DNA of 64,000 nt from Virgibacillus chiguensis. GTDB lineage: Bacteria > Bacillota > Bacilli > Bacillales > Amphibacillaceae. The number at the start of each line of letters is the position of its first letter. The first letter of the stretch is position 1. The DNA lies in NCBI RefSeq assembly GCF_900129865.1, contig NZ_FQXD01000002.1:310001-374000 (forward strand), in the 5' to 3' direction. The notes below the pieces were generated by a model. That model was given only the letters and a program-made list of their open reading frames with translations, was not told where the DNA came from and did not search any database. The position numbers and the translations under genes were made by a program. Of the stretch, positions 19,402-27,388 are shown piece by piece.

Positions 19402-19725
19402 CCTACCTCTCCACCTACTTACACAAAACTCACATTTTACATTTAAATTCATTTTAAATTTATAATTATCTGTATCAGCATGTATAATGTGTGGGGCACT
19501 ATACACATGCGCATGAATAATTAATACTTGATATGGAGAGCCCCATGATTCAGCCGTCAAAAGCCTGCAGTTATTTACGTGCTTTCTGACCGAATCATAT
19601 TTTATGCTATTACGCTCGTAGATGTAATAAAACTGGGGGCATTAGCTTTTTTTCGTGCTTAAATTTGCATTTATACAGTTACCTATGTAACCTTTTATCA
19701 CATGTTCATAACAACTCGTATCCGT
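19402..19725 (-). repeat. Long intergenic repeat upstream of type B gene, copy 1
   Basis: About 320 bases that recur almost identically at 21509-21829 and in part at 24812-24980. It includes the leader of the type B gene and the downstream region of the next type A gene, and contains no gene. It shows that an A-B gene pair was duplicated as a unit. Confidence 0.85.
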
Positions 19726-20553
19726 TTACCCCTGATATTTCTCCCCATACCAATCTTTCTTATCGACTCCAAACTTCTGCCTAAACTGTTCAGAATACTT
19801 ATATAAATAATAACTTCTTATTGCAACACTGTTAAAATATAAGAATGAAAAAGATGCGAAACATACAATTAAAGGCAGAAAATCAATCAATGATCCAATA
19901 ATTCTTGTTTCTAAGTCATTTGCCTCCATAAAAATAACTTTTGATAGGTAATACAAGCCCCCAACACCGATTAAAAAACTAGTAATATTTTTTCTATTTC
20001 TGCTAAACCACTCAATTAATGATGATCTTTTCTTCTTTGTACCATACACCATTTTTTTTGCTTTTTGGTAACTTTTCACAAAGATATATAGATAACTAAT
20101 CATAAATAACCCTGTATAGATCAAACGTAATGATGAACTATATACTAGCAATTGCATTACTTTAAAAAAGAAAATCATAAATAAAAGTAGAAATATAGTC
20201 AAAAATGTATTGTATACAAAAAAACTTTTAATATTATCTTTCTTTCTATATACTAATGTACCAATCACTACTGTTAGTATTAAAATAGACTGAATGTGCA
20301 TATACCAGATATTATCAAATATAGTGATAAATTCATTATTTTGATCTAATGGTATTGTAGCTTGATTCATAATATTACTTATATAGATACTTGCCCCATA
20401 CAAAGCATATGAAGCTAAACCAATACAAAAAATCATGAATATGAATGCCTTTAATAAATTAAATCCCTTAATCGTATTAATTGAATTCTTTGCAAAACTC
20501 TCACTAACAGTTTCTTCTACTTGAGAAAATGATCCATTAAATACGCTTTTCAT
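19726..20553 (-). CDS. Six-TM array protein, copy 3 (type A)
   Basis: 275 residues, subtype A (SESFAKNSINTIKGF), with all family landmarks: the SFSQVEE helix, six membrane segments, NNEFITIFDNIWYMHIQ after TM1, MVYGTKKKR between TM4 and TM5, and the tail FGVDKKDWYGEKYQG. The last nine residues and the downstream DNA are nearly the same as in copy 5 (FGVDKKEWYGEKYQG), evidence of a recent duplication or conversion. The function is unknown. Confidence 0.8.
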   Translation of the reverse strand: MKSVFNGSFSQVEETVSESFAKNSINTIKGFNLLKAFIFMIFCIGLASYALYGASIYISNIMNQATIPLDQNNEFITIFDNIWYMHIQSILILTVVIGTLVYRKKDNIKSFFVYNTFLTIFLLLFMIFFFKVMQLLVYSSSLRLIYTGLFMISYLYIFVKSYQKAKKMVYGTKKKRSSLIEWFSRNRKNITSFLIGVGGLYYLSKVIFMEANDLETRIIGSLIDFLPLIVCFASFSFLYFNSVAIRSYYLYKYSEQFRQKFGVDKKDWYGEKYQG

Positions 20554-20634
20554 CCTTTCACCCTTTTCATAACCACCTAGGAAAACTTCCGATTAAAGAA
20601 AAATAAGGTGCAAACAGGTTTATTAGAAAAATAC

Positions 20635-20700
20635 ATGTATTGCAAAAGTTTATTGCCATTCTCACTTTTAGTGTTCATGACATTTAACCCTTATATTTCC
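20635..20700 (-). repeat. Repeated intergenic segment after type B genes, copy 2
   Basis: Nearly identical to the segment at 18530-18600, in the same position relative to a type B gene. Confidence 0.7.
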
Positions 20701-21508
20701 CCCCATACCAATCTGTCTCAGCAATTCCAAATTTCTTCCTGAACTCCTCGGAACACTTATATAAATAATACGATCTTATTAGTTTACTATTTAAATATAT
20801 AAACGTGAAAAATAATAAACAGACGGCTAAAGGCGCAAATTCAATTAATGAGCCCATAATTCTAGTTTCTAAATCATCTACTTCTGGAGAGATTACTTTT
20901 GTTAAATAATATAAAGCTCCAACTCCAAATAGCATACTTAACACATTTTTTCTGTTTTTGCTTAGCCATTCAACAAATGCTAATCTTTTCTTTTTCGTAC
21001 CATACACCATTTTTTTTGCGTTCTGATAGCTTTGATAAAAAACGAAGATAATACTACATAGAAATAATGCCGTATATAACATACGTAATGTATAGCTATT
21101 CACCATTAATTGTGTGAATTTGAAAGCAAAAAGCAAAAATAGTAACCAACCAAGAGATAAAAAAAAGTTGAATAGAAAGTAACCTTTCGCATGATTTCTT
21201 TCTTTATATAAAAAAGCTACCAATCCAGCGATAAAAAATATAAAAACCTGTATATGTATATACCAAATATTTGAAAACAAAGAAATAAATTCATTATTTT
21301 TGTCAAATGGTACTGCTAAATCATCTATATTGTTAGTAAAGAAAAAACTTACTCCATAGACTGCATAAGAACTACCCGAAAAAAATAAAAATACTAATAT
21401 CAATTTATACATTTTAAATTTTTTTATAGTGTTAATTGCCTCTTTCATAAAGTTCTCACTAATTGTCTCTTCTACTTGAGAAAAAGACCCAGTAAATATG
21501 CTCTTCAT
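20684..21508 (-). CDS. Six-TM array protein, copy 4 (type B)
   Basis: 274 residues, subtype B (MKSIFTGSFSQVEE, NFMKEAINTIK). It is closest to copy 7 and clearly related to copy 2, and keeps the membrane plan and the conserved loop motifs. The region after TM1 reads DDLAVPFDKNNEF, where type A copies carry the IPLD-NNEF form. This putative outer loop is one of the places where the two subtypes differ most, which could matter if it binds a partner. The function is unknown. Confidence 0.8.
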   Translation of the reverse strand: MKSIFTGSFSQVEETISENFMKEAINTIKKFKMYKLILVFLFFSGSSYAVYGVSFFFTNNIDDLAVPFDKNNEFISLFSNIWYIHIQVFIFFIAGLVAFLYKERNHAKGYFLFNFFLSLGWLLFLLFAFKFTQLMVNSYTLRMLYTALFLCSIIFVFYQSYQNAKKMVYGTKKKRLAFVEWLSKNRKNVLSMLFGVGALYYLTKVISPEVDDLETRIMGSLIEFAPLAVCLLFFTFIYLNSKLIRSYYLYKCSEEFRKKFGIAETDWYGGKYKG

Positions 21509-21829
21509 CCTATCTCCACCTACTTACACAAAACTCACATTTTACATTTAAATTCATTTTAAATTTATAATTATCTGTATCAGCATGTATAATGTGTGGT
21601 GCACTATACATGCGCATGAATAATTAATACTTGATATGGAGAGCCCCATGATTCAGCCGTCAAAAGCCTGCAGTTATTTACGTGCTTTCTGACCGAATCA
21701 TATTTTATGCTATTGCGCTCGTAGATGTAATAAAACTGGGGGCATTAGCTTTTTTTTCGTGCTTAAATTTGCATTTATACAATTACCTATGTAACCTTTT
21801 ATCACATGTTCATAACAACTCGTATCCGT
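21509..21829 (-). repeat. Long intergenic repeat upstream of type B gene, copy 2
   Basis: Nearly identical over its full length to 19402-19725, with a few substitutions and small indels. Confidence 0.85.
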
Positions 21830-22660
21830 TTACCCCTGATATTTCTCCCCATACCACTCTTTCTTATCGACTCCAAACTTCTGCCTAAACTGTTCGGAAT
21901 ACTTATATAAATAGTAACTTCTAATGACAACACTATTAAGGTATAGAAAGGTAAATAAAACCAAACACAATATTAGCGGAGCAAACTCTGCTAACGACCC
22001 ATACAACCTAGTTTGAATATCCCCTGTTTCTGGAAATATCACTTTTGCTAAATAATAAATTCCCCAAACGCCAAATAACGTACTCATTACACTCTTTCTA
22101 TTCCTGCTAAACCATTCAACTATAGCAGACCTCTTCTTTTTTGTGCCATATACCATTTTCTTCGCATTATAATAGCTTCGTAAAAAAATATATACAATAC
22201 TAGATATAAATAAAACCGTATATAACATCCGTAACCAAAATTCATTCACAAATAATTGAGATACTTTAAAAACGAAAATCATAAATAAAAGTAAAGACAG
22301 CGTAAAAAATAAGTTATAGAAAAAAAATGCTTTTACATTATTTTTTTCTTTATACACTAAAGCTATAATTACAACTATTGAAATTAATAGAGCCTGGATG
22401 TGCATATACCATATACTTGAAAAAACAGGTATAAATTCATTATTTACATCAAGCGGGATTGTAGTTTTATCCATGTTGTTTCCTAAATAGATACTTACCC
22501 CATACAAAGCATATGAACCTAATCCAACACAAAAAACCATGAATGCGAATGCTTTTAATAAATTAAATTCCTTAATCGTATTAATCGAATTCTTTGCAAA
22601 GCTTTCACTTACTGCAACTTCCACTTGAGAAAACAATCCCTTAAATATGTTTTGCTTCAT
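21830..22660 (-). CDS. Six-TM array protein, copy 5 (type A)
   Basis: 276 residues, subtype A (MKQNIFKGLFSQVE, SESFAKNSINTIKEF). The first half is close to copy 1 and copy 3. The C-terminal tail is nearly that of copy 3, while the TM5-TM6 region (FPETGDIQTRLYGSLAEF) is closer to the broken copy 6. This mosaic pattern suggests gene conversion within the array. All family landmarks are present. The function is unknown. Confidence 0.8.
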   Translation of the reverse strand: MKQNIFKGLFSQVEVAVSESFAKNSINTIKEFNLLKAFAFMVFCVGLGSYALYGVSIYLGNNMDKTTIPLDVNNEFIPVFSSIWYMHIQALLISIVVIIALVYKEKNNVKAFFFYNLFFTLSLLLFMIFVFKVSQLFVNEFWLRMLYTVLFISSIVYIFLRSYYNAKKMVYGTKKKRSAIVEWFSRNRKSVMSTLFGVWGIYYLAKVIFPETGDIQTRLYGSLAEFAPLILCLVLFTFLYLNSVVIRSYYLYKYSEQFRQKFGVDKKEWYGEKYQG

Positions 22661-22740
22661 AATCCCACCCTTTTCTTGAAAAAAATAAGATGTAGACAGG
22701 TTTATTATAGGTAATATATGTATTTAAGTGTTCATGACAT

Positions 22741-23528
22741 TTAACCCTTATACTTTTCCCCATACCAATCTGCCTCAGCAATTCCAAATTTCTTCCTGTA
22801 CTCCTCCGAATATATTAATAAGTAATAATTCCTGATTGCTACATTATTTAAATACAAAAAAATAAGAGATCCAAAGATTGAAAATAGCGGGAGAAATTCT
22901 GCTAATGATCCAATTAATCTAGTTTCTAAGTCCTCTGCTTCTGGGAAGATTACTTTTGATAAGTAGTATACCCCTCCTATAGTAATCAAAACACTCGTGA
23001 CCTTTTTTTGGCTGTTCCGTGAACCATTTCTATTGCATTTTTATAACTAGTGACAAATGTATATAATAAAAAAACTATAAGCAATATGGTATATATCGTG
23101 CGTAATGGCGAGCTAGATACAAACAATTGAGTAAATTTAAAGAAATAAAGTAGAAAAAATAATATAAAAATGTTTAAAAAAACATTATAGATAAACGCTG
23201 CCTTTATTTTGTTTTTTTTCCTAAATAATAAAACGCCAATTACAATGGTTAGAATGAACATAGCTTGTATGTGCATATACCAAATGTTTGAAAAAATGGT
23301 TATAAATTCATTATTATCGTCTAATCTTACTACCAATTCATTCATATGCGTTCCAATATAAGTACTTACTCCAAATAAAGCGTAAGACGCTAACCCTACA
23401 AAAAAAACCAAGAATATAATTATCATTAAAAAGTTTAATCTTTCTATATTTTTAATGGTGTTCTTAGCAAAATTAACACTAATTGCTTCTTCAACCTGTG
23501 TAAATGTTCCTGTAAATAGTTTCTTCAT
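22741..23528 (-). pseudogene. Six-TM array protein, copy 6, broken by internal deletion
   Basis: Two adjoining frames give the two parts of one family member. The N-terminal part (23528 to 22986) starts MKKLFTGTFTQVEE and reaches MVHGTAKKRS, then hits a stop. The C-terminal part (to 22741) resumes with the equivalent of VTSVL-ITIGGVYYLSKVIF in another frame and ends FGIAEADWYGEKYKG. Compared with the intact copies, about 40 bases encoding the EWFS-NRKN segment are gone, and the A-rich junction AAAAAAAGG suggests a slip between A-rich tracts. A shift-free product cannot be made. A sequencing error is unlikely, because coding bases are missing and not just one base of a run. Confidence 0.85.
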
Positions 23529-23534
23529 TCGCTC

Positions 23535-23690
23535 TCCTTTGCATGGAGGATGCCAAACTCTATTGAGTAAGTACTAACTCCATATTTTCATATATGTATT
23601 CTCCTTCTTTATTTCCAAATGTCATGTCAATTTTTATATTCTTCATAGAATCTTTTAGACGATTAATAGTATTAATAGCTATTTTTATAA
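23535..23690 (-). pseudogene. Fragment of the lipoprotein gene found intact at 25048
   Basis: Read on the minus strand it encodes NRLKDSMKNIKIDMTFGN, then a copy of the GEYI-EN-ELVLT segment, then a stop. This is nearly the same as the middle of the intact lipoprotein (NRLKDSMKNIKFDMTFGN). The signal peptide and the C-terminus are missing. It sits just upstream of the broken array copy 6, as the intact lipoprotein gene sits just upstream of copy 7. Confidence 0.8.
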
Positions 23691-23704
23691 ACTTCTTCCC
23701 AGCT

Positions 23705-23870
23705 TGGTTGTAAGTCATTTATTGAATATGTTAACACATTGTCAAATGTTAACGGTCTAATTTCCAATTTCAACTCAAGCACTATTTCTTCCCGGTTTAA
23801 TTCTCCACGTTTATTAAAGACTCCATTTTCACTCTACTCTCTAAAGCTTTGCTCCTTCTTCTGAATGAAC
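23705..23870 (-). pseudogene. Decayed fragment resembling the N-terminus of the DUF5085-like gene at 26138
   Basis: On the minus strand an open stretch without a start encodes LEIRPLTFDNVLTYSINDLQ and then PSWEEVYKN. It aligns with FETRSLIFDNLLIYETRQL and KNWQQ of the split DUF5085-like gene (shared E-x-R-x-L-x-F-D-N, L-x-Y and a downstream W). It then runs out of frame into the lipoprotein fragment. The more upstream part (about 23880-23986) encodes only short interrupted frames, possibly remains of another gene. Confidence 0.6.
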
Positions 23871-23986
23871 GCTATTATTAATCTCCACTCCGGGATCACT
23901 TCACCACCCCTTGAACCAGTACCGTTTTTTCCTACTCTAGATTCATGCGCAGTACGTTTTCCTTTCCGTAACGATCTCATACCATT

Positions 23987-24811
23987 TTAATCCTTGTATT
24001 TCTCCCCATACCAATGTTTTTTAGCAACCCCAAATTTCTGCCTGAATTTCTCAGAGTACTTGTATAAATAGTAACTTCTTATTGCTACACTGTTAAAATA
24101 TAAGAATGAAAAAGATGCGAAAGATACAGCTAAAGGTGCAAAATCAATTAATGAACCAAATATTCTAGTTTCTAAATCATCTACTTCTGGAGAAATAACT
24201 TTTGTTAAATAATATAAAGCTCCGAATCCAAATAGTATACTTAACACATTTTTTCTATTTTTGCTTAGCCACTCAACCAACGCTGTCCTTTTCTTTTTTG
24301 TACCATACACCATTTTCTTTGCATTTTGATAACTTTGATAAAAAACGAAAATAAAACTACATAAAAATAATACCGTATATAACATACGTAATGTATAGCT
24401 ATTTACTATTAATTGGGTAAATTTGAAGGCGAAAAGCAAAAATAGTAACCCACCAAGAGATAAAAAAAAGATAAATAGAAAGTAACCTTTCGCATGATTT
24501 TTTTCTTTATATATAAAAGCTATCAATCCGGCAATAAAAAATATAAAAGCCTGGAGATGTATATACCATATACTTGAAAATAAAGGGATAAATTCATTAT
24601 TTTTATCAAATGATACTGCTAAATCATCTATATTGTTAGTAAAGAAAAAACTTACCCCGTAAACAACATAAGAACTACCTGAAAAAAATAATAAAAATAT
24701 AATCAATTTATGCATTTTAAAATTTTTTATAGAGTTTATTGCCTCTTTCATAAAGTTCTCGCTAATTGCCTCTTCCACTTGAGAAAAAGACCCAGTAAAT
24801 ATGCTCTTCAT
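23987..24811 (-). CDS. Six-TM array protein, copy 7 (type B)
   Basis: 274 residues, subtype B (MKSIFTGSFSQVEEAISENF, MKEAINSIK), first intact member when the block is read 5' to 3'. Its N-terminal four-fifths match copy 4, but TM6 and the tail (FASFSFLYFNSVAIRSYYLY) match type A copies 1 and 3, so it looks like an A/B recombinant. It follows the lipoprotein gene by about 235 bases that include a partial copy of the long intergenic repeat. The function is unknown. Confidence 0.8.
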   Translation of the reverse strand: MKSIFTGSFSQVEEAISENFMKEAINSIKNFKMHKLIIFLLFFSGSSYVVYGVSFFFTNNIDDLAVSFDKNNEFIPLFSSIWYIHLQAFIFFIAGLIAFIYKEKNHAKGYFLFIFFLSLGGLLFLLFAFKFTQLIVNSYTLRMLYTVLFLCSFIFVFYQSYQNAKKMVYGTKKKRTALVEWLSKNRKNVLSILFGFGALYYLTKVISPEVDDLETRIFGSLIDFAPLAVSFASFSFLYFNSVAIRSYYLYKYSEKFRQKFGVAKKHWYGEKYKD

Positions 24812-24980
24812 CCTATCTCCACCTACTTACACAAAACTCACATTTTACATTTAAATTCATTTTAAATTTTTAATTATCTGTATCAGCATGTATAATGTGT
24901 GGTGCACTATACATGCCGCATGAATAATTAATACTTCATATGGAGAGCCCCAGATCCAGCCGTCAAAAGCCTGCTATTTA
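24812..24980 (-). repeat. Long intergenic repeat upstream of type B gene, partial copy 3
   Basis: Matches the first half of the 19402 and 21509 repeats up to the AGCCTGC segment, then diverges into DNA leading to the lipoprotein gene. Confidence 0.8.
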
Positions 24981-25047
24981 GTGCTGGCTAACGTATCCAA
25001 ACTATTACCTAAGAGTAATTCCTGTCTATTAATAATAGCTTAAATGC

Positions 25048-25662
25048 TTACTTTTCTATATCCATTTCAAAATTAGCCATGTCTATATACACATTATCTT
25101 TTGTTAAACGATTAAACATTTGCTCCTGTTGTGGAGTTACATCCAGCATAAATGGTATTGCGGTATCAGCATGAAGAATGCCAAACTCTTCTTCAGTAAG
25201 CACTAACTCCTTATTTTCAAATATGTATTCTCCTTCTTGATTTCCAAATGTCATATCAAATTTGATATTCTTCATAGAATCTTTTAGTCGATTAATAGCC
25301 AGAAATAAAATGGATCGACTTCCATCAGGGTTAATTGAAATATCAAACGGATAGAGGCTAAAATCATTTGGAACTCCCATTTTGGGATCAGCTTTAATTG
25401 CTTCATCTAAAACCGTATAGATTTCATTATTTTGAATTGTCATCCCCGCATCTTTGTCCTGTTTCTGTAATTTCAATTGTAAGTCGTGCATTTGACCTCC
25501 AGCATGTTCACTTGTGTTTTGTTCATTTCCATTATCTGTTTTCGCCTGCACTTCTGTATCTTCAGATTGCTTCTCACTGTCATCTATTTCTTTTGCATCA
25601 TTACTACATGCAACCAATAAAAACAAAAGCGCAATCATGATTAGCATTAAAAACCTTTTCAT
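25048..25662 (-). CDS. Predicted lipoprotein of the T7 accessory block
   Basis: 204 residues with a lipoprotein signal: basic MKR, a hydrophobic core and lipobox LVAC with Cys19. Residues 22-60 are an acidic Asp/Glu/Gln-rich linker, and the rest is a soluble domain that I do not recognise. It should be anchored outside the membrane. It lies between the DUF5085-like pair and the six-TM array in the same direction, and a partial copy lies between array copies 6 and 7. It is therefore part of the duplicated module. A surface immunity or secretion-accessory role is an inference. Confidence 0.75.
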   Translation of the reverse strand: MKRFLMLIMIALLFLLVACSNDAKEIDDSEKQSEDTEVQAKTDNGNEQNTSEHAGGQMHDLQLKLQKQDKDAGMTIQNNEIYTVLDEAIKADPKMGVPNDFSLYPFDISINPDGSRSILFLAINRLKDSMKNIKFDMTFGNQEGEYIFENKELVLTEEEFGILHADTAIPFMLDVTPQQEQMFNRLTKDNVYIDMANFEMDIEK

Positions 25663-25694
25663 TATTCATTCTCCCTCCCCAATGGCTATTGCGT

Positions 25695-26141
25695 TTAAAC
25701 TCCTACACTCATCTCCACATATCTTCTTCCCATGTGGCTAGTCTTATACTCTACAAACACAGGGGTTTTCTGTTGCAATCCATTTTGTCTTATATAGTGC
25801 ATTAGCTCCCAAAACTTCACTTGAGATGCTGTTTCAAAATCATCCATTAATCGTGTCATAATCATTGGCTTGACAGAAAAGTAACTATGAAAATATACTT
25901 GCTGCTCTTCATCCGAAATTGTAAAATTACTTTCAAGAATTGGCAAAAAAATTTCTGCCTGCATAACCTCACTTGTTGGGTCGCTCAAAATAGTAAATAA
26001 CATTCTACCATCTGGATGATATCCTTCCTTTTCCAAAATAGATTGAAAATCTTTAATGGCTATATCAATTTCTTCAGGTACAAACTGATAATATTTTGAA
26101 ACTACATTTGTATGCGCAATATGATGTTGTTCTACAATCAT
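25695..26141 (-). CDS. DUF5085-like protein (second of a pair)
   Basis: A 148-residue soluble protein. It begins MIVEQHHIAHTNVVSKYYQF and looks like the DUF5085 group, small proteins often coded next to LXG toxin genes in Bacillaceae. Their function is not established; the fold may resemble the GyrI-like ligand-binding domain. Its ATG overlaps the stop of the preceding gene by four bases (ATGA), so translation is coupled. The family name is from memory of its pattern and is not certain. Confidence 0.6.
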   Translation of the reverse strand: MIVEQHHIAHTNVVSKYYQFVPEEIDIAIKDFQSILEKEGYHPDGRMLFTILSDPTSEVMQAEIFLPILESNFTISDEEQQVYFHSYFSVKPMIMTRLMDDFETASQVKFWELMHYIRQNGLQQKTPVFVEYKTSHMGRRYVEMSVGV

Positions 26142-26606
26142 GACCCCTCACCTCTATGATTGAAAGGTACATATAGATCAATGATAAAATCATCATATAC
26201 TTCCAACAGTACACAATAAAATGTAGCATCTATTGGTACATCATGAAGATGAGCATATTCTTGAATTCGCTGATAAGCAGCATGGAAATCAGTTGCTTGA
26301 TCCGCCTGGCGTAAAACTAAAGCGTCTTTAATATATAGTTTCTCTTGGAAATGAAAGTCGGTTTCATCTGATAACTTAACAGGCTCGCTAATTGGCAAAT
26401 AATATGTGAACTTACCAAATTTATCTTCGTTCTTTTCAGGAGAAACCGAAAAAAATATGGGACCATTTTGGTAAATACCTTCAGCAAGTATAAAATCTTC
26501 CATAATGAAAAAACCTTGTTGCCAATTTTTTTCTTAACTGCCTTGTTTCATAGATTAATAAATTATCAAAAATAAGTGAGCGAGTTTCAAATTGCAAATC
26601 AATCAT
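26138..26606 (-). pseudogene. DUF5085-like protein (first of a pair), frame split at an A7 run
   Basis: The frame opening at 26503 gives 121 residues, but coding signal continues upstream in another frame. From the ATG at 26606, which overlaps the TGA of the preceding membrane gene, 24 residues (MIDLQFETRSLIFDNLLIYE then TRQL) lead to an AGAAAAAAATTGG tract. If one A of the seven is dropped, the text continues RKNWQQGFF into the MEDFILAEG frame, giving one protein of about 155 residues. So it is a frameshifted gene, a slippage-regulated gene or a homopolymer reading error. If none applies, the active part is 26138-26503 with a poor ribosome site. Confidence 0.6.
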
Positions 26607-27388
26607 CCTCCCTTTCCGATCCCATTGTCTTTAAAATTTCCATTTTTATCAAAATTAAAACTTTCAAAACGATATTTACAGTAGAGAATAACTAATTGTT
26701 CTGGTAGTACAAAAAGCATGCTGAAATATAGTAAAGGGCCTATTGTAATTAAAACCATGGCATTTATGTCTAACGTGTAGCTGATTTGATGCATATATTG
26801 AATGATATACACCAACGCTGTACCAACCATTATAGCTACAGGAAGATATGATCCTTTTTCTAACTTACTTCTATGTGCATCTTTTTTAGTTCCTTCTTTA
26901 TAATGACCCTTTTTTAACAATATATAAAACCTTGCATAAGTGATTACGAAAACAAGGAGCCCTATTGAAAGTGTAATAAAAGTAAAATTCATGAGTGAGC
27001 CCACTGTAGCCTCAAAACTAAAATTATTTGAACCCAGTATAAATAATGAATTTAGATACATACTTAAGCCTATATTTTGAGATACAAATATAATTAACAA
27101 ATACTGGGCTTTTTGATTACTTGAATACACTTTTGGAATTGAAAGAAATATAGAAAAGACTACAAGTGCTATTGTTATCCATAAATGCACATTCATTAAA
27201 ATGTCTTTGTATGGATAAATGGTTGTATCAGCAGCTACTACATATGTTAAGAAAAATATTAATGGTTGAATAAAAATCGATAAGAATACAGCAAAAGCTA
27301 AATTCTTTGGACTTTGCCTGCCTGATTTTAATGATCCACGCAAAACGTAAAAATCTTTTTCGTGTAATTGATTAAGCATTTCTTGCAT
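26603..27388 (-). CDS. Membrane protein, probable divergent relative of the six-TM array
   Basis: 261 residues with about six membrane segments. Direct similarity to the array proteins is low, but landmarks fall in the same order. After TM4 it has a basic loop YKEGTKKDAHRSKLEKGSY where the array has VYGTKKKR-x8-SKNRK; TM5 (PVAIMVGTALVYIIQ) follows, and then a tail with CKYRFESFNF like YKYSEKFRQKF. It starts the DUF5085/lipoprotein/array run. The start is ambiguous: the ATG at 27388 abuts GGGAG, while the ATG at 27379 is nine bases from it. The function is unknown. Confidence 0.65.
   Translation of the reverse strand: MQEMLNQLHEKDFYVLRGSLKSGRQSPKNLAFAVFLSIFIQPLIFFLTYVVAADTTIYPYKDILMNVHLWITIALVVFSIFLSIPKVYSSNQKAQYLLIIFVSQNIGLSMYLNSLFILGSNNFSFEATVGSLMNFTFITLSIGLLVFVITYARFYILLKKGHYKEGTKKDAHRSKLEKGSYLPVAIMVGTALVYIIQYMHQISYTLDINAMVLITIGPLLYFSMLFVLPEQLVILYCKYRFESFNFDKNGNFKDNGIGKGG

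Noticed and set aside
23880-23986. Possible remnant of a toxin C-terminus upstream of the decayed DUF5085 fragment
   Set aside because: Short frames such as MRSLRKGKRTAHESRVG look vaguely toxin-like but match nothing I can name and are interrupted by stops.
17615-24811. Array considered as a CRISPR or satellite repeat
   Set aside because: The repeated units are about 1 kb protein-coding genes with varied sequence, not short direct repeats with spacers.
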